From positions 62,001-126,000 of the forward strand of contig NZ_JADHZD010000004.1 in the NCBI RefSeq assembly GCF_020102855.1: a stretch of 64,000 bases of DNA. Reading direction: 5' to 3'. This DNA comes from Nocardioides lacusdianchii (GTDB lineage Bacteria; Actinomycetota; Actinomycetes; Propionibacteriales; Nocardioidaceae). The notes beneath the pieces were generated by a model, which searched no databases, was not told the origin of the DNA, and saw only the letters and a list, made by a program, of their open reading frames with translations. The position numbers were made by a program, and so were the translations under genes. Shown here piece after piece: positions 7,706-16,070 of the stretch (position 1 is its first letter; every line of letters begins with the position of its first letter).

Positions 7706-9028
7706 TCAGCCCCGTGCGGCCTGGTAGCGCTCGAGCGCCTCCTTGCGCTCGTCGGCGTGGTCGACGATGCGCCGGGGGTAGTCGTGCTCGTAGCCGACGT
7801 CGGACTTCCAGGGTTCGTGGGCGGCCTTGCCGGGCAGGTGGGCCAGCTCGGGCACCCAGCGGCGCACGTAGTCGCCCTGCGGGTCGAACTTGAGGCCCTG
7901 CGTGATCGGGTTGAAGACCCGGAAGTAGGGGGAGGCGTCGGTCCCGGTGCCGGCCACCCACTGCCAGCCGTGGTTGTTGGACGCGACGTCGCCGTCGATG
8001 AGCAGGTCGAGGAAGTGCCGCGCCCCGACCGGCCACCACACGTGCAGGTCCTTGGTGAGGAAGGACGCGGTGATCATCCGCACGCGGTTGTGCATCCATC
8101 CCGAGTGGAGCAGCTGGCGCATCCCGGCGTCGACGATGGGGTAGCCGGTCGTGCCGGTGCGCCAGGCCTCGATCGCGTCCTCGGGGTCGTCGTAGCGCAT
8201 CCCCTCCAGCGCCGGCTTGAGGTCGTGCCACGCCGAGGCGGGCTCGTGCCACAGGACGTCGGCGTAGAACTCTCGCCAGGCGATCTCGGTGGCCCAGGTG
8301 GAGCCGGTGTCGATGTCGGCGAGGAGCGAGCGCGGGTGGAGCACGCCGAGGTGGAGGTACGCCGAGAGCCGCGAGGTGCCGTCGTGGTCGGGGCGGTCGC
8401 GCTCGGTGGGGTAGTCGTCCAGCCCGCTGTCGCGGAACTCCCGCCAGCGGCGCCACGCTGCGTCCTCGCCGGCCCCTGGCAGGTCGAACGGCGCGTCGGC
8501 GACCGCCTTCTCCATCATGTCGAGCGCGCGCTGGTGGGAGTCGGCGGGTGCGAGGTCGGGGGAGCGGGGCGTGTGCGCCGGCTCCGGCCACCCGTGCTCG
8601 CGCCAGGCCCGCGCGAAGGCGGAGAACACCTGGTAGGCGCCGCCGCTGCCGTTGCGGACCAGCCCCGGCCCCACGGCGTACGGCGAGCCGGTGGGGACCA
8701 GGTCGACCTGCGAGCCGATCGCGTCGTCGCGGCGGCGTCCGTAGGGCGTGGTCTCGGCGGAGACGTGCACCCGGCGCCCGTCGGCCACCCGCGGCACCAC
8801 ATCGCGCGGATCGCCGTGGTGGACCGTCAGCGGGATGCGCTCGGCGAGGGCGAGGACGTTGGCCGACAGCCAGGCCCGGCGGGCGGCTCCGGCGCCCTTC
8901 CACAGCGCGGGGTCGAGCACGAACAGCGCCGTGACCGTGCCCTCCTCGAGGGCGGCGAGCAGGGCCGGGTTGTCCCGGATCCTGAGGTCGCGCCTGAACC
9001 ACATCACCGACGACTTCTCCGAGGACAT
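7706..9028 (-). CDS. phrB: Deoxyribodipyrimidine photo-lyase
   Basis: 440-aa FAD-dependent DNA photolyase that splits cyclobutane pyrimidine dimers with blue light. The N-terminal alpha/beta photolyase domain begins [15 protein letters not shown] (residues about 9-23). The C-terminal FAD-binding domain contains the class I signatures [27 protein letters not shown] and [12 protein letters not shown], which hold the flavin and the electron-transfer tryptophans. Length is normal for the class. The ATG at 9028 is preceded by TACGTT with a 6-nt spacer, so the transcript is probably leaderless. It lies divergent to sucC, 128 bp away. Confidence 0.95.
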   Translation of the reverse strand: MSSEKSSVMWFRRDLRIRDNPALLAALEEGTVTALFVLDPALWKGAGAARRAWLSANVLALAERIPLTVHHGDPRDVVPRVADGRRVHVSAETTPYGRRRDDAIGSQVDLVPTGSPYAVGPGLVRNGSGGAYQVFSAFARAWREHGWPEPAHTPRSPDLAPADSHQRALDMMEKAVADAPFDLPGAGEDAAWRRWREFRDSGLDDYPTERDRPDHDGTSRLSAYLHLGVLHPRSLLADIDTGSTWATEIAWREFYADVLWHEPASAWHDLKPALEGMRYDDPEDAIEAWRTGTTGYPIVDAGMRQLLHSGWMHNRVRMITASFLTKDLHVWWPVGARHFLDLLIDGDVASNNHGWQWVAGTGTDASPYFRVFNPITQGLKFDPQGDYVRRWVPELAHLPGKAAHEPWKSDVGYEHDYPRRIVDHADERKEALERYQAARG

Positions 9029-9034
9029 GGCCTC

Positions 9035-9040
9035 AACGTA
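9035..9040 (-). promoter_or_regulatory. -10 box (TACGTT) for leaderless phrB
   Basis: TACGTT on the minus strand matches TANNNT and ends 6 nt before the phrB ATG. There is no ribosome binding site in between. Confidence 0.45.
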
Positions 9041-9098
9041 GCCGGGGGGTGACCACCACCACGCTCACCCGACCTCGTGCGACCCCCGCGAGGAGGTC

Positions 9099-9104
9099 TA
9101 GGGT
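9099..9104 (+). promoter_or_regulatory. Possible -10 box (TAGGGT) of sucCD
   Basis: TAGGGT lies 52 nt before the sucC start codon, giving a leader of about 46 nt that includes an AAGGA ribosome binding site at 9141-9145. No clear -35 box is seen. Confidence 0.35.
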
Positions 9105-9156
9105 GCCGAGAGGGAAACCCCGCCACTGTTCGCAGACGAAAAGGACTGGTCACCTC

Positions 9157-10326
9157 GTGGACCTGATGGAATTTCAGGCGAAGGAGCTCTTCGCCAAGCA
9201 CGGAGTCGCAACCACGCTGGGTGTGGTCGCCGAGACCCCCGAGGCTGCTCGCGCGGCCGCGGAGGAGATGGGCGGAGTCACCGTCGTCAAGGCGCAGGTC
9301 AAGGCCGGCGGCCGCGGCAAGGCGGGTGGCGTGAAGCTCGCCAAGACCGCCGACGAGGCCGAGTCCTACGCCCGCGACATCCTGGGCATGGAGATCAAGG
9401 GCCTCACCGTCAACCGGGTCCTGGTGACCCCGGCGACGCCCCCGGTGGAGGAGTACTACTTCTCCTTCCTGCTCGACCGCTCCAACCGCTCGCACCTGTG
9501 CATCGCCTCGGTCGAGGGTGGCGTGGAGATCGAGGAGGTCGCCAAGACCAACCCCGACGCCGTCAAGAAGATCCGCGTGGACGCGCTCGAGGGCGTGACC
9601 CCCGAGAAGGCCGCCGCGATCGTCGACGAGGCCAAGTTCCCCGCCGAGCTGCGTGACCAGGCCATCGAGATGGTCCAGGCGCTGTGGAAGGTCTACGTCG
9701 AGGAGGACGCCACCCTCGTCGAGGTCAACCCGCTGGCCCGCCTCGAGGGCGACAAGCTCGAGGCCCTCGACGGCAAGGTGTCGCTGGACGACAACGCCTC
9801 CGAGGTCCGCCACCCCGACCACGCGCAGTTCGAGATCCGCGAGGAGGCCGACGCGCTCGAGTCGAAGGCCAAGGACAAGGGCCTCAACTACGTCAAGCTC
9901 GACGGCCAGGTCGGCATCATCGGCAACGGCGCGGGCCTCGTGATGAGCACCCTCGACGTCGTCGCCTACGCCGGTGAGGCGCACGGCGGCGTGAAGCCCG
10001 CCAACTTCCTCGACATCGGCGGCGGCGCCAACGCCCAGGTGATGGCCGACGGCCTCGACGTGATCCTCAACGACGAGCAGGTCAGGAGCGTCTTCGTCAA
10101 CGTCTTCGGTGGCATCACCGCCTGCGACGAGGTCGCCAACGGCATCAAGGGCGCGCTGGAGATCCTCGGTGACGAGGCGTCCAAGCCCCTCGTCGTACGC
10201 CTCGACGGCAACAACGTCGAGGAGGGTCGCCGCATCCTCGACGAGCTCAACCACCCGCTGGTCACCCAGGTCGACACGATGGACGGCGCGGCCGACAAGG
10301 CCGCCGAGCTCGCCCACCAGGCCTGA
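9157..10326 (+). CDS. sucC: Succinyl-CoA ligase (ADP/GDP-forming) beta subunit
   Basis: 389-aa beta subunit of succinyl-CoA synthetase, which interconverts succinyl-CoA and succinate with substrate-level phosphorylation in the TCA cycle. The N-terminal ATP-grasp fold shows [18 protein letters not shown] (about 44-61) and the C-terminal ligase domain has [11 protein letters not shown] and FLDIGGGA. I chose the GTG at 9157 (AAGGA 11 nt upstream), which gives the N-terminus [12 protein letters not shown], matching other actinobacterial SucC proteins; the ATG at 9166 is second choice. sucD follows 21 nt downstream and the two subunits form one enzyme. Succinyl-CoA made by the mutase genes at 43.6-47.6 kb would feed it. 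Confidence 0.96.
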   Translation: MDLMEFQAKELFAKHGVATTLGVVAETPEAARAAAEEMGGVTVVKAQVKAGGRGKAGGVKLAKTADEAESYARDILGMEIKGLTVNRVLVTPATPPVEEYYFSFLLDRSNRSHLCIASVEGGVEIEEVAKTNPDAVKKIRVDALEGVTPEKAAAIVDEAKFPAELRDQAIEMVQALWKVYVEEDATLVEVNPLARLEGDKLEALDGKVSLDDNASEVRHPDHAQFEIREEADALESKAKDKGLNYVKLDGQVGIIGNGAGLVMSTLDVVAYAGEAHGGVKPANFLDIGGGANAQVMADGLDVILNDEQVRSVFVNVFGGITACDEVANGIKGALEILGDEASKPLVVRLDGNNVEEGRRILDELNHPLVTQVDTMDGAADKAAELAHQA

Positions 10327-10347
10327 GAGAGAACTGGACACAATCAC

Positions 10348-11229
10348 ATGAGCATCTACCTCAACAAGGACTCCAAGATCATCGTCCAGGGCATGACGGG
10401 CGGCATGGGGGCCAAGCACACCACCCTCATGGTCGAGTCGGGCGCGAACATCGTCGGCGGCGTCAACGCCCGCAAGGCCGGCACGACCGTCGAGCTCGGC
10501 GGCAAGGAGCTGCCGGTCTTCGGCACCGTCGAGGAGGCCATGAAGGAGACCGGCGCCGACGTGTCCGTCGCCTTCGTGCCGCCCGCCTTCACCAAGGACG
10601 CCTGCATCGAGGCCATCGACGCCGAGATCCCGCTCCTCGTGGTCATCACCGAGGGCGTCCCCGTCCTCGACACCGCCGAGGTCGTGCAGTACCTCGAGGG
10701 CAAGTCCACCCGGATGATCGGCCCGAACTGCCCCGGCATCATCACGCCGGAGGAGTCGCTCGCCGGCATCACGCCCCACACGATCGCGGGCAAGGGCCCG
10801 GTCGGCCTGGTCTCGAAGTCGGGCACGCTGACCTACCAGATGATGTTCGAGCTGAAGGACTTCGGCTTCACGACCGCCATCGGCATCGGCGGTGACCCGA
10901 TCGTGGGCACCACCCACATCGACGCGCTCGAGGCCTTCGAGAACGACCCCGACACCAAGGCGATCGTGATGATCGGCGAGATCGGTGGAGACGCCGAGGA
11001 GCGTGCCGCGGCCTACATCAAGGACCACGTCACCAAGCCGGTCGTCGGCTACGTCGCCGGCTTCACCGCTCCGGAGGGCAAGACCATGGGCCACGCCGGC
11101 GCCATCGTGTCCGGCTCCTCGGGCACCGCGCAGGCCAAGAAGGAGGCCCTCGAGGCCGCCGGGGTCAAGGTCGGCAAGACGCCGTCCGAGACTGCCGCGC
11201 TGATGCGCGAGATCCTTCAGAACCTCTGA
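10348..11229 (+). CDS. sucD: Succinyl-CoA ligase alpha subunit
   Basis: 293-aa alpha subunit carrying the CoA-binding Rossmann domain ([15 protein letters not shown], about 11-25) and the phosphohistidine active site, H249 in [19 protein letters not shown] (125-134) is the conserved loop at the start of the ligase domain, and the glycine-rich phosphate loop follows (SKSGTLTYQ). Length and motifs are typical. It is co-transcribed with sucC (21-nt gap) and the pair ends at a strong hairpin terminator just downstream. The enzyme acts in the cytosol as an alpha2beta2 or alphabeta complex. Confidence 0.97.
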   Translation: MSIYLNKDSKIIVQGMTGGMGAKHTTLMVESGANIVGGVNARKAGTTVELGGKELPVFGTVEEAMKETGADVSVAFVPPAFTKDACIEAIDAEIPLLVVITEGVPVLDTAEVVQYLEGKSTRMIGPNCPGIITPEESLAGITPHTIAGKGPVGLVSKSGTLTYQMMFELKDFGFTTAIGIGGDPIVGTTHIDALEAFENDPDTKAIVMIGEIGGDAEERAAAYIKDHVTKPVVGYVAGFTAPEGKTMGHAGAIVSGSSGTAQAKKEALEAAGVKVGKTPSETAALMREILQNL

Positions 11230-11251
11230 TCGAGGCTCGCGCCAGATCCCT

Positions 11252-11295
11252 CCAGACGGCTCCGCAGGTCCACCTGCGGGGCCGTCTGGCTTTCG
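11252..11295 (+). terminator. Terminator of sucCD
   Basis: Two stacked perfect stems: CCAGACGGC (11252-11260) pairs with GCCGTCTGG (11281-11289), and inside it CCGCAGGT (11262-11269) pairs with ACCTGCGG (11272-11279). A short CTTTCGT follows. It starts 23 nt after the sucD stop. Confidence 0.85.
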
Positions 11296-11440
11296 TGGCG
11301 GGCCGGTCGCCGCGCCTCCCAGAGCACGCGCCACACGACGTGGGCGCCGAGCAGGCGTACGGGCGCCACGGCACGGCGGGGCGAGGAGGGCAGCGTCGGG
11401 CAGGCCGAGCTGGCCAGCGTGGAGGGAATGGACATGGTTG

Positions 11441-12760
11441 TTAGCACCCCGTTCTCGTGAACACACACATCGCCGGAAGGATCTCTTCCGTGGTCCCCGT
11501 GACCCCGTCGGCCTGCTCGTCCAGCGATGCGAGCGAGCCCTCACCGTACGTGGCGACGAGCAGGCGGGCCGAACCGACCCGGGTGACCTGGAAGACCGAG
11601 CTCCCGAGGCCGTCGGAGTAGGTCAGGCCCACCGTCACGGTGTCGTGGCCGGTGTCGCGCTCGAGCACCGTCCACACCAGGTTTCCCGATCCGCGGCACT
11701 CCTCGGTGGCCTGCTGCAGCACGTCCATGGCGGAGCCGGCGTGGTCGGAGTCGGCGTGGACGAACAGCTCGCGCCACTCGTAGTCCTCGGGAGCGAGCGC
11801 GGAGGCCACCAGGCGGCGGATGCCTCCGGGTGTCTCGCGCTGCGGCCAGACCACCTGTCCGCACATCTCGACCTCGCCCAGGCCGTCGCCGTCGGGTGAC
11901 GGCGCCGAGACCCGGGTGTCGCTGTCGGCCGGCGGCATGCCGACGTCCAGCGGGAAGTCCGCGGGGATGTCAGGGGGCTCGGGAAGCTCGGCCGAGGCGG
12001 AGGGCTCGGGTGCGGCGGAGGGCTCGGGTGCGGCGGAGGGCTCGGGTGCGGCGGAGGGCTCGGCGCCGTCCTCGAAGATCGCCAGCGCGTCGACGGTGGC
12101 GCGCAGCGGTTCCACGGTGGAAGCGACGCCCTCGTCGAGGCCGTCGGACGGCCACTGGCCGTAGGTCGAGGTGACCAGGAGCGCGGCACCGACCGGTACG
12201 ACGTGGAGGACGGTCGCGCCGTCGCCGGGAGTCCCGTCGAAGGTGTAGGTCTGCACGAGCGTCGTCGCAGGAGCGCCTCCGAAGGGCGACTCCCGCACCT
12301 CGGTCAGGGTCTCCATGGCGTCGTCGTCACCGCCGTCGGCCGGGTCGCACTCCGCCGGCAGGTCGGTGAAGGTCTGCGCCACCTCCTGCGCCTCATCGGG
12401 GGTCCCCAGGAGCACCAGCTCACGCGTGTCGGCCGACTCGCCGCCACTGTTGTCCGCGACCATCCGGTCGCGCAGGCCGAGTCCCCGCAGCGGCGAGGTC
12501 CCGCACAGCGACAGGTCGCGCAGGCCGGTGCCGCTGCGCGAGGTCGCGACGGTGTCGGAGGGTCCGCCCATCCCGGCGGCCAGCGCGAAGTCGTCGGGGA
12601 TCGCGGTGCCGGTCGCCACCGAGGCGTCAGCCGCGCTCACGTCGGCGGCGCTGTCGGCACCGCCGGCCATCGAGGCGTCGACCGGGCCCCGGTCGCCGCA
12701 GCCGGCAAGCGCGAGGAGGCAGGCGGCGGCGCCGGTGACCAGCGGTGCGCGGAGCCTCAT
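11441..12760 (-). CDS. Lipoprotein with two tandem sensor-like domains and a PSAAPE repeat linker
   Basis: 439-aa predicted lipoprotein: a short signal peptide ends in the lipobox LALAGC (acylated Cys21). Two repeats of the same domain follow. The first begins IPDDFALAAGM (about 54-64) and the second IPADFPLDVGM (about 268-278); both contain a Cys in a CG motif, an acidic middle with AEC or EEC, a (T/V)LVQTYTF or VGLTYS strand and an S/ATYG motif. The linker has a run of (PSAAPE) hexapeptides. The layout resembles the extracytoplasmic PknH-like sensor domain of mycobacterial lipoproteins, but that is an eye-level match. It lies 44 nt downstream of the sigma-like membrane gene on the same strand, so the two are probably co-transcribed and may work together. 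Confidence 0.75.
   Translation of the reverse strand: MRLRAPLVTGAAACLLALAGCGDRGPVDASMAGGADSAADVSAADASVATGTAIPDDFALAAGMGGPSDTVATSRSGTGLRDLSLCGTSPLRGLGLRDRMVADNSGGESADTRELVLLGTPDEAQEVAQTFTDLPAECDPADGGDDDAMETLTEVRESPFGGAPATTLVQTYTFDGTPGDGATVLHVVPVGAALLVTSTYGQWPSDGLDEGVASTVEPLRATVDALAIFEDGAEPSAAPEPSAAPEPSAAPEPSASAELPEPPDIPADFPLDVGMPPADSDTRVSAPSPDGDGLGEVEMCGQVVWPQRETPGGIRRLVASALAPEDYEWRELFVHADSDHAGSAMDVLQQATEECRGSGNLVWTVLERDTGHDTVTVGLTYSDGLGSSVFQVTRVGSARLLVATYGEGSLASLDEQADGVTGTTEEILPAMCVFTRTGC
12000..12065 (-). repeat. 18-bp tandem repeat inside the lipoprotein gene
   Basis: Three exact copies of an 18-bp unit (starting 12000, 12018 and 12036) and a partial fourth encode the PSAAPE hexapeptide linker between the two domains. 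Copy number is likely to vary between strains by slippage. Confidence 0.85.
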
Positions 12761-12804
12761 GCATGTTGAGACACCCGGGAGCGGGAAAAGGTTGCGTCAG
12801 CCCC

Positions 12805-14703
12805 TCAACCGGCGTCGTCGAGCGGGCCGAGGCGCTCCATCACCCGGTCGGCGAGGGCGACGAAGTCGGGGCGCGACATCGTCATGTTGCGGTCCGGGGC
12901 GAAGCCGAGCTGGGAGACCGCCGAGCCGTCGCGCACGATCGCCATCAGGAACGGGAACGACTGGCGGTCGCTGAGCTCGATCGTCAGGGCCCAGACGCTC
13001 AGGTCGGCGGCCTGGGAGGACGAGGACTTGAGCTGGGTGACGGTGGTGCCCAGGTTGGCGCGACCGCAGTCGCGGATCCGGCTCCGGACCTGCTCGACGA
13101 AGGAGCGCGCGCGCGCCTGCTCCATCTTCCCGACCGTCTGGGTCAGGCCGAGCTGGGCGGCGTTCGGGGTCGCGGGGAACACGAAGGTCCGGGTCAGGGC
13201 ACGGCTGATCCCCTTGCCGGTGAAGGTGGTGCGGTCGCAGCGGGTGGAGGCGTAGTTCTTGCGGGCCTTCTCCGCGTCTGTGCCCACCCAGGGACCGCGC
13301 ACGGCCGCGACCGGCGGGAGGTCGACGGCGGACAGCAACCCGGGCGGCGTACCGACGTCGAGCGGTCCCGTGGCACGGGCCCGGGCGCGGCCGGCGCAGG
13401 TGCCGGCCCCCTCCGACCCGCACACGGCGTTGACGGCGGCGGCGAGCCCGGTGAGGACGGCCTTGTCCGAGGCGGCGCGGCCCTGGCTGCGGACGACGTG
13501 GGTGAGCACGAGGCTGCCCGTGCGGGCGGCGCCGACGGTGATCGTGGCCGGCTGCTTGCCCCACGAGCGGAGCCGGAAGGTGCGGGCCTCGTCGCCCACC
13601 CGCTTGACCGTGCGCGTCGACAGCAGCTGCGTGCGCGGGTCCGCGCACCCGGCGAACCACGACGACGCGGTGTCGAAGCCGCGCGCCGCCTGCCGCGGCC
13701 CGCGGGACATCTCGACCATCTGGACAGCCGTCGACTCGACGTTGCTGACCTTGCGCTTCTTCGTGCGGCGATCCTCACCCTGGCCGACGGTGCGGCGGAC
13801 CACGCGGGTCGCGGATCCCTCCCACGTGCGCGCCATTGCCGTGACCCCGTCGGGGTCGGAGAAGCGCTCGCGCTGGCACGGGGCCAGGAGGCCGTCGCCG
13901 GACAGGTTGTCGGTGGTCGCGGTCTCCTCCCAGTCCAGGCCGGCGCCGAAGCGCGACATCTGGGCGGCCGACAGCAGGGCGGACTCCCCGATGATCTCCT
14001 CGCCGGCGGAGTCGTCGACGGGGGCGTGGACCGTGACGCCAGCGGTGGCCTTCTCCTCGTCGAGGCTGGTCGGCTCGGCGCCGGAGCCGGTCGCGACGAG
14101 GGACCCCGACACGACGAGCGCGGCGGTGGCCAGCCCGGCCCCGATGACGGTGTGGGTGCGCCGTCGCGCCGAGCCCGAGCGGCGTACGGCGGTCGCGCGG
14201 GGCCAGCGGATCTCCTCCAGCGGCGCGGCGAGGTCGTGCAGCAGGCGCGACACCTCCGTGGTCGGCACGTCACGGTGCAGCGCGAACTGCGCGGTCGCCG
14301 TCTGCAGCTCGCGCTCGGCGTCGCCGCGCGGCAGGCCGACCTCGCGGGAGAGGTCGGCGAGGGAGAGGGCGGAGAGGCCGTTGAGCACGAGCAGCTCGCG
14401 CTGGCGCGCGGTCAGCTTCGACAGGGCGTCCAGGGTGCTGCGGGCCTCGGCGTCGAGCGACTTGTCCCGGTGCCAGATGCGCGCGGTGTGGCGCCGGCGT
14501 GCCCGGCGCAGGGCGATCGGGCGGACGTAGGCGTCGCGGTCGTCGAGGAGCGCGACCTTGCGCCAGTGGTGCCAGGCCACGACGAAGGCGTCGCGGACGG
14601 CCGCACGTGCCGCGGGCGCGTCACCGGTGAGCGCATAGGCCTCGTGCAGGAGTCGGGTGCGGGTCTCGACGTAGTAGGCGTCGAACGTCTCGGGGCTCCT
14701 CAT
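12805..14703 (-). CDS. Membrane-anchored ECF-sigma-like protein with two extracytoplasmic sensor-like domains
   Basis: 632-aa fusion. Residues 1-170 resemble a SigE-type ECF sigma factor: a region-2-like helix set (FDAYYVETRTRLLHEAYAL, then AFVVAWHHW) and a region-4-like helix-turn-helix (LTARQRELLVLNGLSALS, then LADLSREVGLPRG). Some usually conserved acidic residues of region 2 are replaced (ARAAVRDAF instead of AEDLVQEAF). A single membrane helix (about 185-206) follows a basic stretch (RRSGSARRR). The rest is extracytoplasmic and repeats twice: LLSAAQMSRFG (about 234) and LLSAVDLPPV (about 450) begin two Cys-containing, Trp/Phe-rich domains reminiscent of PknH-type sensors. The start is the ATG at 14703; a reading frame extending further to 15972 is a shadow of the next gene. 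No anti-sigma gene is adjacent. It may be a one-component signal transducer; whether it still binds RNA polymerase is unknown. Confidence 0.8.
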   Translation of the reverse strand: MRSPETFDAYYVETRTRLLHEAYALTGDAPAARAAVRDAFVVAWHHWRKVALLDDRDAYVRPIALRRARRRHTARIWHRDKSLDAEARSTLDALSKLTARQRELLVLNGLSALSLADLSREVGLPRGDAERELQTATAQFALHRDVPTTEVSRLLHDLAAPLEEIRWPRATAVRRSGSARRRTHTVIGAGLATAALVVSGSLVATGSGAEPTSLDEEKATAGVTVHAPVDDSAGEEIIGESALLSAAQMSRFGAGLDWEETATTDNLSGDGLLAPCQRERFSDPDGVTAMARTWEGSATRVVRRTVGQGEDRRTKKRKVSNVESTAVQMVEMSRGPRQAARGFDTASSWFAGCADPRTQLLSTRTVKRVGDEARTFRLRSWGKQPATITVGAARTGSLVLTHVVRSQGRAASDKAVLTGLAAAVNAVCGSEGAGTCAGRARARATGPLDVGTPPGLLSAVDLPPVAAVRGPWVGTDAEKARKNYASTRCDRTTFTGKGISRALTRTFVFPATPNAAQLGLTQTVGKMEQARARSFVEQVRSRIRDCGRANLGTTVTQLKSSSSQAADLSVWALTIELSDRQSFPFLMAIVRDGSAVSQLGFAPDRNMTMSRPDFVALADRVMERLGPLDDAG

Positions 14704-14826
14704 GACCTTTCCACGGTACGGGAGCCGACCACGGCGCGCACATCCTCCTGCTGATCCCGTGGGGGATCGCCGGGGGCGGCGTGGGAGCACGATCAGCACC
14801 ACGGCCCGGGTGATGATGGGACGGTC

Positions 14827-16068
14827 ATGACGTCGCTCCTCACCCGACCCGACAGTGCGCGGGTCACCCCTGCCCGACCGCGCCCGCTGGTGCTGGTCGC
14901 GACACTCGGGGGAGTGCTGGCGGCCCTGGGGCCGCTGGTCGTGCTCCTCGCGGTGGGTGTGATCGGCTGGTTCATCACCGACGCCGGCGTGCACGGCGCC
15001 CCGCGCGACGGGATGCGCGTCGGTGCCCTCGCCTGGCTGGCCGGGCACGGGTCCGGCGTGACGGTCATGGGTTCCCGGGTGACGCTCGTGCCGCTGGGCA
15101 TCACCGCGATCGCTGCCTGGTCGATGTGGCGCCTGGGCCACCGGGTCGGTGACGCGGTGTCCGGCCACGGCCCCGACGCCGACCGGATCTCCGACGGCGA
15201 GCGCGACTTCACCGTCCCCACCGCGGTGGCCACCTTCTTCGCCGGCTACGCCGTGGTGGCGGTCGTGGTCGCCACGCTCGCCGCCGGCACCACGGTCGAC
15301 CCGTCCGTGCCCCGGGTGCTGGCCTGGAGCCTGGCGATGACGGCACTCGTGGCGGCGCCCGCCATCGCGGTCGGCTCCGGGCGTGCCTCGATCTGGGCGG
15401 CCTTCCTCCCCGCGACGGTCCGCGCCGGGGCGGCTGTCGCCGGCGCCGTCCTCACCTCCTTGCTCGTCGTCTCGACGCTGGTGTTTCTCGTCGCGCTCGG
15501 CCTGTCCTTCAGCGACGCGGCCACCACGACCGCCCAGCTGCACCCGAGCCCCTCGGAGATTGGCCTCTACTCCCTGCTCAACGCCGCGCTGCTGCCCAAC
15601 GCCGCGCTCTTCTCCGGCTCGTTCCTGCTCGGCCCCGGCTTCGTCGTCGGCGGCGCCACGCTGGTCTCGCCCGCCGCCGTGGTGCTCGGGCCGCTCCCGG
15701 CGCTGCCGCTGCTCGCCGCGCTGCCGGCTGTGGGCACGCCGCCCGCCTGGGTCGGTGCGATGATGGTCGTGCCGCCGCTGGTGGCTGCCGCCGCGGCCCT
15801 GCGCACCCTGCGCGGCCGCCCGCTCACCTGGGACCGCATCGCGCTCGCCGGGTGCGGCGGCGGGCTCGTCGCCGGTGTCGGCTTCGCCGTGCTGGCCGCC
15901 CTCTCCGGGGGAGCCGCCGGCCCCGGCCGGATGCGCTTCGTCGGTCCGCTGGTGCCTGACGTCCTCGTGCACGCCGTCACCGCCTGCGGTGTCGGTGCCC
16001 TGCTCGGTGCGGCCGTGGTGTCGCTCCAGGCGTGGCGCGCCGCCCGCACCCGGGTGGACGAGGACTGA
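14827..16068 (+). CDS. DUF6350/PerM-like cell division membrane protein
   Basis: 413-aa polytopic membrane protein with about ten hydrophobic segments spread along its length, short basic loops and a conserved-looking segment LNAALLPNAALFSGSFLLGPGF split by helix 7 (about residues 259-280). Its position directly before purN matches Rv0955 (PerM), a membrane protein needed for cell division stability in M. tuberculosis, and DUF6350 proteins typically occupy this spot. The assignment rests on context and membrane topology more than on any catalytic motif. It is transcribed divergently from the sigma-like gene, 123 bp away, and followed after 2 nt by the YibE/F-like gene. Confidence 0.75.
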   Translation: MTSLLTRPDSARVTPARPRPLVLVATLGGVLAALGPLVVLLAVGVIGWFITDAGVHGAPRDGMRVGALAWLAGHGSGVTVMGSRVTLVPLGITAIAAWSMWRLGHRVGDAVSGHGPDADRISDGERDFTVPTAVATFFAGYAVVAVVVATLAAGTTVDPSVPRVLAWSLAMTALVAAPAIAVGSGRASIWAAFLPATVRAGAAVAGAVLTSLLVVSTLVFLVALGLSFSDAATTTAQLHPSPSEIGLYSLLNAALLPNAALFSGSFLLGPGFVVGGATLVSPAAVVLGPLPALPLLAALPAVGTPPAWVGAMMVVPPLVAAAAALRTLRGRPLTWDRIALAGCGGGLVAGVGFAVLAALSGGAAGPGRMRFVGPLVPDVLVHAVTACGVGALLGAAVVSLQAWRAARTRVDED

Positions 16069-16070
16069 GC

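Noticed and set aside
11217-11468. 83-residue minus-strand reading frame downstream of sucD
   Set aside because: It overlaps the sucCD terminator and the lipoprotein 3' end, has no ribosome binding site and ends with shadow-like residues.
12000-12065. Possible regulatory tandem repeat
   Set aside because: The 18-bp units are in frame inside a lipoprotein gene and encode a PSAAPE linker.
14704-15972. Upstream extension of the sigma-like protein on the minus strand, giving a total of 1055 residues
   Set aside because: The added residues are a low-complexity mix of Arg, Gly, Asp, Glu and His, typical of a shadow frame in GC-rich DNA, and lie antisense to the PerM-like gene. The ATG at 14703 starts a normal sigma-like N-terminus.
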